Assembly: GCA_963706425.1 (NCBI GenBank)
Contig: CAVPMN010000020.1
Coordinates: 1,984,001-2,048,000, forward strand
DNA from: CAVPMN01 sp963706425
GTDB taxonomy: Bacteria > Actinomycetota > Acidimicrobiia > Acidimicrobiales > Acidimicrobilacustridaceae
Direction of reading: 5' to 3'
DNA length: 64,000 nucleotides
Below, piece after piece: positions 31,082-40,629 of this stretch; the first letter of the stretch is position 1; the number at the start of each line of letters is the position of its first letter. Made by a program: the position numbers and the translations under genes. Under the pieces are notes generated by a model. That model saw only the letters and a list, made by a program, of their open reading frames with translations. It was not told the origin of the DNA and ran no database searches.

Positions 31082-31609
31082 ATGCAACGCAAGCAGGTGT
31101 GGACGGTCGACGAGGTGCGGGCTTGGTTCGCCGGGCGGCTGCCAGACGGGTGGTTCGTGGATCCGCCTGACGTCTCGGCCGATCGTGAGGAGATCCTGGT
31201 GGTCGGCGAGCTGGCTCACCCCGATCTGGGCGACGACGCCGACGACGAGAGCCGAAAGGTCGCCTGCTTGGCCCGCCTCGGGGGCTTTCGCGAGGACAGC
31301 CGAGCGGCACGCATGAAGATCGCCGACGACGCCGAGGTGCTGTGGGCCCGCAAGGTCTCGTGGGGCGCGCGTTGCGGCGGCCACGAGGAGCTGTTCACCA
31401 CCCAGAGCGTGCCGGTGATGACCCGGCTGCGCATGCGTGAGCGCGCCGTGCTCGACACGCTCATCGACGCCGGCGTGGCCCGCAGCCGCAGTGAGGCCCT
31501 CGCCTGGTGCGTGCGGCTGGTGGGCCGGCATCAATCGGAGTGGATCGACCAGCTGCGCGAGGCCATGGCCCGCGTCGAAGAGGTGCGGGCCGACGGCCCC
31601 GAGCTCTGA
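31082..31609 (+). CDS. Unrecognised protein with ribbon-helix-helix-like C-terminus
   Basis: 175 residues. The N-terminal half (VDEVRAWFAGRLPDGWF, EEILVVGELAHPDL) has no family I can name. The C-terminal half contains VMTRLRMRERAVLDTLIDAG followed by ARSRSEALAWCVRLV, which fits a ribbon-helix-helix DNA-binding motif (beta strand, helix, turn, helix with the SRSEAL pattern). Upstream, ATGTAATC-ATGTAACT is a short direct repeat just before the ATG at 31082, a possible autoregulatory site and possibly a leaderless start. Followed tail to tail by ycnI. Confidence 0.65.
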   Translation: MQRKQVWTVDEVRAWFAGRLPDGWFVDPPDVSADREEILVVGELAHPDLGDDADDESRKVACLARLGGFREDSRAARMKIADDAEVLWARKVSWGARCGGHEELFTTQSVPVMTRLRMRERAVLDTLIDAGVARSRSEALAWCVRLVGRHQSEWIDQLREAMARVEEVRADGPEL

Positions 31610-31639
31610 GGGCGCTGAGGCCGGCCCTGTGGCCGGAGG

Positions 31640-32365
31640 TCAGTCGGTGCGGGGCTGGCGGTGGCGCAGGTAGAGCACCAGCGCCCCGATGACGATGGCG
31701 CCCACTGCGACGCCGCCGACCACCAACCCGACGTTGTTCTGCGGTGAGCCTTCCTCGGTGATGGCCACGTTGGCGAAGGTCGACGTGGTGGTGGGCTCGG
31801 CGGTGGTGACCGGAGTGGTGGGCTCGGCGGTGGTGGCCGGCGCTGCGAACGTGCTGGGCAGCACGATCGACGGTGCGACGTTGGGCGGTTCGGGCTGGCC
31901 GGGCTCCTGGATCTCGATCCACGCCTCTTCGCCGTTGGGACAGCCCTGCACCGTCCGCAGCCAGATGGTGTCGCCCTCCTGACCCCACACGCGCATGGTG
32001 GCGGTGAACGACGCGGTGTCGCCGTCGGGCACCGAACCGCCGCTCCAGCCGAACTCGGTGCCGTCGGTGGCGAAGGTCCAGCCGTCGGGAGCGGTGTCGC
32101 CGGCCACCTCGGCCACGCCGTCGGGGATCAGCACGCGCAGCGAGGTGGTGGGCTCGCCGTCGCACCCGTGTTCGAAGCTGAAGGTCACGGTGGCGATGCC
32201 GGTGTCGTCGACCCCGTCGAGCCGGGCGCTCACATGGGCGCCGGCCACGCCGGTGGTGGCCGCCAGCACGACGGCGACCAGCAAGGCGCCGGCGGCCAAC
32301 GCCATGCCTCGCGTGGGACGGCGCCCGGTGTCGGCGGAACGGGGGAACGGCATGGCAGACCTCAC
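31640..32365 (-). CDS. ycnI: YcnI-like (DUF1775) copper-binding exported protein
   Basis: 241 residues. Signal peptide (MALAAGALLVAVVLAATTGV) ends at AGA-HVSARLDG, leaving an N-terminal histidine that in B. subtilis YcnI forms a copper(II) brace. The DUF1775 core follows (FSFEHGCDGEPTTSLRVLIP, GWTFATDG), then a Thr/Pro linker, a C-terminal membrane anchor (NNVGLVVGGVAVGAIVIGAL) and a basic tail. GTG start at 32365, 20 bases after the CopCD gene, with which it forms an operon. Role by family: copper handling at the outside of the membrane. Confidence 0.85.
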   Translation of the reverse strand: MRSAMPFPRSADTGRRPTRGMALAAGALLVAVVLAATTGVAGAHVSARLDGVDDTGIATVTFSFEHGCDGEPTTSLRVLIPDGVAEVAGDTAPDGWTFATDGTEFGWSGGSVPDGDTASFTATMRVWGQEGDTIWLRTVQGCPNGEEAWIEIQEPGQPEPPNVAPSIVLPSTFAAPATTAEPTTPVTTAEPTTTSTFANVAITEEGSPQNNVGLVVGGVAVGAIVIGALVLYLRHRQPRTD

Positions 32366-32384
32366 GGCTTCACGTGTTGACGGG

Positions 32385-34166
32385 TCAGGGGGCGATGCGC
32401 ACCTGGAAGGTAGTGCGCGTCTGCTCGAAGTCGGACAACCGGGCGACCAGGGTGATCTCCCAGGTGCCGGCGATGGGCAGGTTGGCGTCGTCGAGGATGA
32501 AGTGACCGGGGCCGGCCCGCAGCGCGGGTTGGCGGAGTGGCCCGACGTTGTCGGCCGGTAGGGCCAGCTCGGTTTCGAGCAGTTGTGGTTGGTCGACTGG
32601 GCGGCCGGTGTCGTCGAGGTACTGGATGTGCAGCGCGTTGGGGCCGGTGGCCGCGGGGGTGACCACCAGGTTCACGTCGAGGTCGCCGGCCGGCAGGGTC
32701 TGGTTGAACACCCGGGCCTCGTCGGTGCGGACCCCCCGCGCCGGGGTCACCGACACGAGCACCGCCGTGATGGCGAGCACCACCACCAGGCCGAGCACCT
32801 CGACCTTCATCGAGTTGGCCAGCCGAGTCCACGCCCGAGCCGGTGCCCGGGTGGAGGTCACCGTGGCCAAGCCCCCGTCACCGCCGCTGTCGGCGGGGGC
32901 GTCGCCCGACTCGCTCGACTCGTCGTCGGGCCAGTCGTCGTCGGCCTCGTCGTTGGCGAGCTCGTCGATGTCGGGCATCAACACGAACCGGTTGTACGCC
33001 GCGGCCCCGAGCACCACGAGCACGACGAGCACCTTGGCCAGCAGGACCCGCCCATAGGTGGTCGAGGTGAACGCGGCCCGCGAGCCCACCTCCTGCCAGG
33101 ACAGCACGGCGCCGGCCACGAGCAGCGCCGCCACACAGGCTCCGGCCAGGGTCGAGAACCGGGCCACCATCGCCGCGGTGGCACCCACGTCGGCGTCGTC
33201 GGACCGCCAGCGCCAGCGCAGCACCTGGACGAGTCCGACCAGGCCGCCGAACCACACCATGGCCGTGGTGGTGTGCAGGCCGTTGGCGACCACGGCCACC
33301 ACGGCGTTGGGTGCTTCGCGGGCATGACCCCAGAACACGAACGACACGGCCACGGTGACGCCCCCGTAGAACGCCAGCACCTGGGCCACCACCAGTCGTT
33401 CCGTGTCGGTCGACAGGTGCACCGCGGCCAGCCCGACGAGTAGCACGACCGACTGCCATCCGAGGCCCTCGGCGAGCGAGCCGCGCAGGGTCGACACGTC
33501 GGTCATGGCGGCCAGGCCGTCGCCGGTGAGCAGCGCCGCCTGCACGGCGATGTTGGCGATCGCCACCATCCCGCCGAACAGGGACGCGATGCGCACGATC
33601 GGGGCGAGGCGCCACCGGTCGTGGGTCTGGTCGTGCACGAAGGCGAGGAAGATGGCCAACCCGGCCGCGAGGAACGCCGCGACGTAGGTGACGAACCGCG
33701 TGATGGCGGCCGCGATCTCATAGGGCGTGTCGCCCTCGACGGTCAGGTCGGCCACGCCGGCCTCGTCGATGACCGTGCCCTCGCCGATGCCGAACACGAT
33801 CGCTCCTGTGACGGGGTGACCGTCGGCCGAGACGACGCGGTAGTTCACCACGTAGGTGCCGTCGGGGAGGTCGGCCGGCAGCTCGGTCACCAGCGTGTCT
33901 CCCGACGGGCCCAGTCGGCCGTCGCGGTCGACCTGTGCGCCGGCGGCGTCGAGCACGGAGATGCCACCCAGCTCAACCGAGACCCGCTCGCTGAACTGCA
34001 CGGTCACCACCTCAGGCGACTCCGTGTAGACCTGCCCGGCCGCCGGGCTGGACGACACCACCACCGCATGGGCGTGAGCGACGCCCGCGAGCGGGCCGGC
34101 GAGCAGCACCAGCAGCACCACCACACCGGCCAGCCCGGCCGCGATCCGGCCGGCCGGTGGGATCAT
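32385..34166 (-). CDS. CopC-CopD fusion protein, putative copper import/handling
   Basis: 593 residues. Signal peptide, then a CopC domain beginning at the processed histidine (AHAHAVVVSSSPAAGQVY, VQFSERVSVELGG, YVVNYRVVSADGHPVTGAIVFG), a CopD domain of about eight membrane segments (ITRFVTYVAAFLAAGLAIFL through AKVLVVLVVLGAAAYNRFVL), an Asp/Ser-rich loop, another membrane segment and a C-terminal extracellular beta domain (VVTPAATGPNALHIQYLD, FILDDANLPIAGTWEITL) like the YtkA domain. Typical of YcnJ. ATG at 34166 overlaps the anti-sigma stop as ATGA. Together with ycnI and the ECF pair this suggests regulated copper acquisition. Confidence 0.88.
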   Translation of the reverse strand: MIPPAGRIAAGLAGVVVLLVLLAGPLAGVAHAHAVVVSSSPAAGQVYTESPEVVTVQFSERVSVELGGISVLDAAGAQVDRDGRLGPSGDTLVTELPADLPDGTYVVNYRVVSADGHPVTGAIVFGIGEGTVIDEAGVADLTVEGDTPYEIAAAITRFVTYVAAFLAAGLAIFLAFVHDQTHDRWRLAPIVRIASLFGGMVAIANIAVQAALLTGDGLAAMTDVSTLRGSLAEGLGWQSVVLLVGLAAVHLSTDTERLVVAQVLAFYGGVTVAVSFVFWGHAREAPNAVVAVVANGLHTTTAMVWFGGLVGLVQVLRWRWRSDDADVGATAAMVARFSTLAGACVAALLVAGAVLSWQEVGSRAAFTSTTYGRVLLAKVLVVLVVLGAAAYNRFVLMPDIDELANDEADDDWPDDESSESGDAPADSGGDGGLATVTSTRAPARAWTRLANSMKVEVLGLVVVLAITAVLVSVTPARGVRTDEARVFNQTLPAGDLDVNLVVTPAATGPNALHIQYLDDTGRPVDQPQLLETELALPADNVGPLRQPALRAGPGHFILDDANLPIAGTWEITLVARLSDFEQTRTTFQVRIAP

Positions 34167-34765
34167 GCGGGATGGGGCCGGCGATGGACCCTGGTCGAAT
34201 CGCCGTGCGTCGAGTGCGCCAGGAACCAGAGCACGAGCACGCCGGTGAGCTCGAGGAGGTGCACCACCAGACCGTGCGACGCCGGATGTCCGTTGCGGAT
34301 GTCGACGTAGGTGGCAAGGGTCATCGTGGCGATGAGCACGACCGCCATTGGTAGCAGACCGCGGGAGCGCTCCGGTTGCCAGGCGGCGAAGATCAGGCCG
34401 GCGGCGAAGGCCACGTCCCAGGCCGCCAGATGCCCGCTGGCGCGGCCCGGGGCCACCAGCTCGGGCAACGCGAACGCGAGCAGCACGAGCGCGATGGTCA
34501 CCAGCCCACCGCGGGCCCACCACGACAGGGGCGCGATCGGCGGTGTGTGGGCGGGTGCGGTGTCGGCGATGATCCGGGCGGTGAGGTCGGGCACCGCATC
34601 GGCCGGTCGCACGCGGGTCAGTCGGTGGAGGGCGGGCAGCTCCGCGGCGTAGAGCTGACAGTCGCGGCAGTGGGCGAGGTGGGCGTCGACATCGTCGATC
34701 GCGACGCCGAGCTCCTCCCCGTCGAGGCGGGCGGACAGGGCTTCACGGCAGGTGACGCAGCGCAT
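34163..34765 (-). CDS. Zinc-finger (zf-HC2) membrane anti-sigma factor
   Basis: 200 residues. N-terminal MRCVTCREALSARLDGEELG, then the HxxxCxxC motif in HLAHCRDC (about 33-40), which in this family binds zinc and holds the sigma factor. Four membrane segments follow (LVTIALVLLAFALPEL, WDVAFAAGLIFAAW, PMAVVLIATMTLATY, LLELTGVLVLWFL). It is divergent from, not downstream of, the ECF sigma gene, and leads the copper operon (ATGA overlap with CopCD). Its start is just 7 bases from a predicted ECF promoter, so the message may be nearly leaderless. Confidence 0.85.
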   Translation of the reverse strand: MRCVTCREALSARLDGEELGVAIDDVDAHLAHCRDCQLYAAELPALHRLTRVRPADAVPDLTARIIADTAPAHTPPIAPLSWWARGGLVTIALVLLAFALPELVAPGRASGHLAAWDVAFAAGLIFAAWQPERSRGLLPMAVVLIATMTLATYVDIRNGHPASHGLVVHLLELTGVLVLWFLAHSTHGDSTRVHRRPHPA

Positions 34766-34771
34766 ACCCCA

Positions 34772-34800
34772 TTGTCGTTCCGGTGCCGTCGCCGGTTCCC
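34772..34800 (-). promoter_or_regulatory. Predicted ECF-type promoter for the anti-sigma-copper operon
   Basis: On the minus strand GGGAAC (34800-34795), 17 bases, CGACAA (34777-34772), then the ATG at 34765. Resembles ECF promoters with a GGAAC-type -35. Confidence 0.4.
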
Positions 34801-34850
34801 GGCCGTCGCCGGGTGTGCTGGTGACATGCGGCGCAGGCCAGACTGTCGCG

Positions 34851-35399
34851 GTGGCCGACTCCGAACGCATCACCGAGTTGGCCCGTCGCGCCGGACGCGG
34901 CGACCGGGGTGCGTTCGCCGACTTCGTGAGGGCCACCCAGGCCGATGTGTGGAAGTTGTGCGCCCACCTGGTCGACCGCCAGAGCGCGGACGATCTCACC
35001 CAGGAGACGTTCATGCGCACGTCGCGCGGGCTGCGGACCTTCCGGGGCGATGCGTCGGGCCGCACGTTCGTGCTGAGCATCGCCCGGCGTACCTGTGCCG
35101 ACGAGCTCCGCCGCCGCTCGCGCCGGCTGGTGCTCACCGGCAAGTTGCGGGCCCACCTGGTGCCGAACGACGACGTCGACCCCGATCCCTCGGGCGGCGT
35201 CGACCTCAGCCGCCTGGTCGACTCGCTCGATCCCGAGCGCCGCGACGCGTTCGTGCTCACCCAGATCCTCGGGTTGCCCTATGCCGAGGCGGCCAAGGTG
35301 TGCGGGTGTCCCATCGGCACCATTCGCTCGCGGGTGGCAAGGGCGCGAGCCGACCTGATCGACCTACTCGGAGGCGAGGTCCGAGCCGAAGAGGCGTAG
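34851..35399 (+). CDS. ECF sigma factor, SigC-like
   Basis: 182 residues from the GTG at 34851 (an earlier GTG at 34821 is possible). Region 2: AFADFVRATQADVWKLCAHL, DDLTQETFMRTSRGLRTF, RTFVLSIARRTCADELRR; region 4: LDPERRDAFVLTQILGLPYAEAAKVCG with CPIGTIRSRVARARADL. The FVRATQxDVW and SADDLTQETF patterns resemble M. tuberculosis SigC, which has been linked to copper acquisition. Divergent from a zinc-finger anti-sigma gene that heads a CopCD-YcnI operon. Its 3' end overlaps the phosphatase gene on the other strand by 36 bp. Confidence 0.85.
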   Translation: MADSERITELARRAGRGDRGAFADFVRATQADVWKLCAHLVDRQSADDLTQETFMRTSRGLRTFRGDASGRTFVLSIARRTCADELRRRSRRLVLTGKLRAHLVPNDDVDPDPSGGVDLSRLVDSLDPERRDAFVLTQILGLPYAEAAKVCGCPIGTIRSRVARARADLIDLLGGEVRAEEA

Positions 35400-36155
35400 G
35401 ACGTGGTCGTGCACGTGGCCGTTGGTGGCCACGGCCGAATGCCGAGCCGTCGGGTGCAGGGAGACCTCGTCGTGGCCGTCGACCCCGCTGAACCGGCCAC
35501 CCGCTTCGCTCAGGATCACCGGCATCGGGGCGATGTCCCACACCGAGACGATGGGGTCGACCATGGCCTCGGCCCGTCCGGTGGCCACCAGGGCGAAGCC
35601 GAAGCCGTCCCCCCAGGTGCGCAGCAGCGGACCGGCGTCGTCGACCGCGGCCAGATGAGCCGGTGACCACGATCCGAACCCCGACGTGCAGAGGCAACCT
35701 CCGTCGAGGGTGGTGCGGTCGCTGACCGACGCCGGCCGGCCGTCGAACCAACATCCGAGCCCCCTGCCCGCGTAGACGGTCTCGCCGAGGGCGGGCAGGT
35801 TGATGACGCCGATCGCCGGGCCCTCGTCGTCGAACAGGGCGAGCAGGTTGCTGTAGAGCGGCACCCCGTGGGTGAACGCCTTGGTGCCGTCGATCGGGTC
35901 GATGATCCACGTGCGCCCACTCGTGCCGTGTGAGGTGTCCTCCTCCTCGCCGATCACCGAGTCGGTCGGATGGCGGGCTTCGAGCTGCTCGCGCAGATAG
36001 CGCTCGGCGGTGCGGTCGGCCTCCGTCACCGGCGTGCCGTCGCCCTTGTGCTCGATGCCCAGCTCCTCTTCGTGGAACCAGCGCAGGGTCAGCTCTCCGG
36101 CGGCGCGGGTGAGCGCCACCGCTTCGTCGAGCAGCGCCTGGTCGATCGGGTTCAT
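35364..36155 (-). CDS. hisN: Inositol-monophosphatase-family phosphatase, probable histidinol-phosphatase
   Basis: 263 residues, Mg-dependent phosphatase. Metal-site motifs: VIGEEED (about 67-73), WIIDPIDGTKAFTHGVPLYS (about 83-102) and SVWDIAPMPVILSEAGG (about 204-220). The T-K-A-F-x-x-G-V-P variant is typical of histidinol-phosphate phosphatase HisN of actinobacteria rather than inositol or SuhB enzymes, but this is by pattern only. ATG start at 36155. Convergent with the ECF sigma gene, overlapping by 36 bp. Confidence 0.85.
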   Translation of the reverse strand: MNPIDQALLDEAVALTRAAGELTLRWFHEEELGIEHKGDGTPVTEADRTAERYLREQLEARHPTDSVIGEEEDTSHGTSGRTWIIDPIDGTKAFTHGVPLYSNLLALFDDEGPAIGVINLPALGETVYAGRGLGCWFDGRPASVSDRTTLDGGCLCTSGFGSWSPAHLAAVDDAGPLLRTWGDGFGFALVATGRAEAMVDPIVSVWDIAPMPVILSEAGGRFSGVDGHDEVSLHPTARHSAVATNGHVHDHVLRLFGSDLASE

Positions 36156-36215
36156 CTCCCAAATGATGACAGGGCTGTGATGGCAGGGCTGCGCCGGGGA
36201 GGGTTAACGTCGGCG

Positions 36216-36290
36216 GGTCGTCGATTATGACGACCAGTGAGGTCGTCGATATGACGCGAATGAGGTCGTCGATGACGACGACGAATGAGC
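36216..36290. repeat. Three direct repeats upstream of the P450 gene
   Basis: GGTCGTCGAT at 36216, 36241 and 36264, each followed by a TGACG-containing stretch and GTGA or ATGA; periods 25 and 23 bp. Placed between the divergent phosphatase and P450 genes, so a candidate operator array. Confidence 0.75.
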
Positions 36291-36305
36291 GAGAGGGGTG
36301 GCACC

Positions 36306-37559
<1,254 letters not shown>

Positions 37560-37568
37560 AGTGCCGCC

Positions 37569-38673
37569 ATGCGCGCCGCCGTCCTCGAGGCCTACGGGCA
37601 ACCCCTGCACATCCACGACGACATCGAGATCGAGCCGCCGCGCGCCGGTGAGGTGCAGGTGCGCGTCGCGCACTGTGGGGTGTGCCACTCCGACCTGAGC
37701 GTGGTCGACGGGGTGTTGCCCGCGCCGACCCCGACGGTGCTCGGCCACGAGGCCGCCGGCGTGGTCGAGTCGGTCGGCGAGGGTGTCACCATGGTGCAGC
37801 CGGGTGACCACGTGGTGCTCACGCCGTGCCCGCCGTGTGGTGTCTGCTACTACTGCCAGCGCGGCGAGTTCAGCATCTGCGTCAACAGCATGGGCCTGAT
37901 GACGAGCACGATGCTCGACGGCAGCACCCGGTTGAGCCGTCACGGCGAGACGCTGTATCGCGGGCTCGGCCTGGGCGCGTTCGGCGAGCTGGTCACCGCC
38001 CAGGAGACCGCCGCGGTGAAGATCCCTGCCGAGGTCCCGCTCGACGTGGCGTGCGTCATCGGCTGCGCGGTGCAGACCGGCGTGGGCGCGGTGATCAACA
38101 CCGCTCGGGTCGAGCCGGGCGCCACCGTGCTCGTCACCGGTCTCGGCGGGGTGGGGCTGTCGATCGTGCAGGGCGCGGTGCTGGCCGGCGCCAGCCGCAT
38201 CATCGTGAGCGACCCGGTGGCCGACCGCCGCCAGGCCGCCCTCGCGTTCGGCGCCACCGACGCGGTCGATCCCGCAGTCCGACGACGTGCTCGCCGCGGC
38301 CCACGACCTCACCGGCGGGGTGGGGGTCGACTACGCGTTCGAGGCGGCCGGCCGGGCGTCGTTGCTCGAGCTGGGCCTCTACGCCACCCGCAACGGCGGC
38401 ACCACGGTGATCGTGGGCGTGCCCTCGATGGACGAGCCGGTCAACATCCCGCCGGTGGCCCTGTTCGCCACCCTCGAGAAGAAGCTGCTCGGCTCGCTGC
38501 TCGGCAGCACCAACTCGTTGCGCGACATCCCCCGCCTGGTTGCGCTGTGGCAGGCCGGTCGACTCGACCTCGACGCGCTCATCACCGGGCGTCGTCCGCT
38601 CGCCGACATCAACGACGCGTTCGACGATCTGCGGGCCGCACGCGGCATTCGCACGGTGCTCGACTTTTCGTGA
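37569..38673 (+). CDS. Zinc-dependent alcohol dehydrogenase (frameshifted)
   Basis: About 367 residues, medium-chain NAD(P)-dependent alcohol dehydrogenase. Catalytic zinc: Cys in CGVCHSD, His-Glu in LGHEAAGVVE and Cys in IGCAVQTG; structural zinc: PCPPCGVCYYCQRGEFSIC, four cysteines. NAD motif VTGLGGVGLSIVQGA. The frame changes at about 38279 where a C is doubled (GTCCGAC for GTCGAC); removing it restores DDVLAAAHDLTGGVGVDYAF. Class III-like/mycothiol-linked or aryl alcohol activity is possible; not decidable here. ATG at 37569. Stop overlaps the next start as GTGA. Confidence 0.9.
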
Positions 38674-40446
38674 CCGGTCGCGTCGACCGCTGGTGGCGAC
38701 CAGCCGTCGTGGCCCTCGCCGCGGTGGTCGTGCTCGTCCCGGTGGTGCTGAGCGCGCTCGACGGAGCCAGTCGCGACTGGTGGCCGGCGGGCGACTGGGC
38801 CGTGCTCGAGCTCAACACGCGCGACGTGGGCTCGTCGATCACCCCGTTGATCGGGCCCTATTCGAGATTCGGCTGGAACCATCCCGGCCCACTGCTGTTC
38901 TGGGTGCTGGCCGTGCCCTACCGGGTGCTCGGAGCGTCGTCGACCGCTCTGTTCGTCGGCACCGCCCTCGTGAACGGGGCGGCCGTGGCGGCGACGGTGG
39001 TGTTCGCCTGGCGGCGGGGACGGCTGGCCTTGTCGCTCGCCATGCTCGTTGCGTTCGCGATCGCCGTCGGCAGCCTCGGGCCCGCGTTCCTGCGCGATCC
39101 CTGGAACCCCACCATCACGGTGCTTCCCCTGGCGTTGCTGATCGTGCTGGCCTGGTCGGCCGCCGAGGGCGACACCGCGGCGCTGCCGTTGGCGGCCTTC
39201 GTGGGCTCGTTCCTCGTGCAGGCCCACGTGGGCTACACGGTGATGGTGGCGGTGCTGGGCGTGGTGGCGGTGGGGGGTCACGTGCTGGCCCATCGTCGGC
39301 AGGCGTTCGCGTGGCGGCGGGGAGCGGTGGCCGCGGCCGTGGTGCTCGGCCTGTGCTGGTTGCCGGTGCTCGTCGACCAGGCGGTCGGCACCGGCAACCT
39401 GTCCGATCTCGTGTCGTACTTCACGTCCTCCGACGAGGAGCCGGCCGGGATGTGGGAGTCGGTGGGGGTCATGGCCCGCGAGCTCGGTGGCGAGGCCCCA
39501 TGGATGGGCGGCGTCGAGGACTCGAAGCCTGAGGGAGGCACCCTCGAGCTCGAGACCGCGACCGCGTTGGTGGTGCCGCTCGTCGTCTTCGGAGCGGCGG
39601 CGGCACTGGCGTGGTGGCGCGACCGGTCGGCGTTGCGGTTCCAGGTCACCGTCGCAGCTGCGGCCGTTGCCGGCCTGTTCTCGGTGTCACGCATCACGGG
39701 CGGCGTGTTCGACTACCTCGTGCGGTGGTGGTGGGTGATCGCCCTGTTGTGGTGGGTGTCGGTGTTCTGGTCGCTGTGGTCGGCGGTGATGACGCTGTCG
39801 GACTCGAAGCCGCGATGGGTCGAGCCGGTCGTCGCCGGCGCTCGCGTTGTTCGGTGTGGTCTGGTACACGCTGCCCACCATCGAGGTGGTCGATCAATCG
39901 GTCGTGCCCGACGGCGACTGGCGCGACGAAGCGCAACCGCTCATCGACCCGATCATCGCGGCCATCCCCGACGGTGAGGCGGTGCTGGTGCGAGGTGCGG
40001 GCATGCGTCACGGCTGGTTGCCCGACGCCGTGCGGCTGCAACTCGAACGCGAAGGCGTCGATGTGCTGGTCGACGACGAGAACGCCCACAAGTACGGCGA
40101 GTCGCGCCGGGGCAGCACGCATGATCCGGCCGCAGTGGTGTGGATCGTCGGCCCGGTGCGCACTCCCGAGCTCGACGGTCGCGACGATCTCGAGGAGATC
40201 ACCACGTGGACGCCCTTGGACGCCGAGGAGGCGGCCGAGCTGCGCACGAAGTCGGCCGAGTTGGCGGCCCAGTTCGCTGCTGCCGGCGAGACCGATCTCA
40301 TCCGGGCGCTCGAGGAGTACGACAGCTTGTTCCGGGCCCGCGGCGTGCCCGGCGTCGACCTGGCCCTGCTCGAGCGGGTCGACGAGCTGCAGCGCCGCGG
40401 CGAGCCCGTCACCGTCTACCTCGAACGCCTCGACGACTCGCCTTGA
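38670..40446 (+). CDS. GT-C-like multi-span membrane protein (frameshifted)
   Basis: About 590 residues. First membrane segment WWRPAVVALAAVVVLVPVVL, a luminal-type loop with GWNHPGPLLFWVLAVPYRVL (the H/P-rich first loop seen in integral membrane glycosyltransferases), about nine further membrane segments, then a soluble C-terminal domain (TLPTIEVVDQSVVPDGDW, EAVLVRGAGMRHGWLPDAV, EGVDVLVDDENAHKYGE). The frame changes at about 39837 (a doubled G); the second frame ends at 40446. No specific family named; a membrane glycosyltransferase role is inferred from the loop and topology. GTG at 38670 overlaps the dehydrogenase stop. Confidence 0.65.
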
Positions 40447-40507
40447 TGACTCGCCCTACAACTCGCCTTGACGTTTCGCCCTGACGTTTCGCCCTGACGA
40501 CCGCCCC
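40444..40507. repeat. Five 12-13 bp tandem units starting at a stop codon
   Basis: TGATGACTCGCCC, TACAACTCGCCT, TGACGTTTCGCCC, TGACGTTTCGCCC, TGACGACCGCCCC from 40444. The first TGA is the stop of the GT-C-like gene. Palindrome copy 3 follows 24 bp later. Confidence 0.85.
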
Positions 40508-40530
40508 GCTCCGACCGCGCCCCGCTCTCC

Positions 40531-40581
40531 CGAAATTGGTGCGTGAAACCACCGCATGGGTTGTTTCACGCACCAATTTCG
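40531..40581. repeat. Dispersed palindromic element, copy 3
   Basis: CGAAATTGGTGCGTGAAACC(ACC) paired with GGTTGTTTCACGCACCAATTTCG around GCATG; 22 of 23 arm positions complementary. Lies 85 bp after the GT-C-like gene and about 50 bp before the amine oxidase start. Confidence 0.88.
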
Positions 40582-40629
40582 TGGGGGGTAGGGGGGATCG
40601 GCGGCAGGTGTGGGCCATGATGCGGGGCG

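Noticed and set aside
37569..39977. A single 802-residue alcohol dehydrogenase-membrane protein fusion
   Set aside because: The joining stretch 38280-38670 is non-coding in that frame; the dehydrogenase continues in another frame to a stop at 38673, and the membrane gene has its own GTG.
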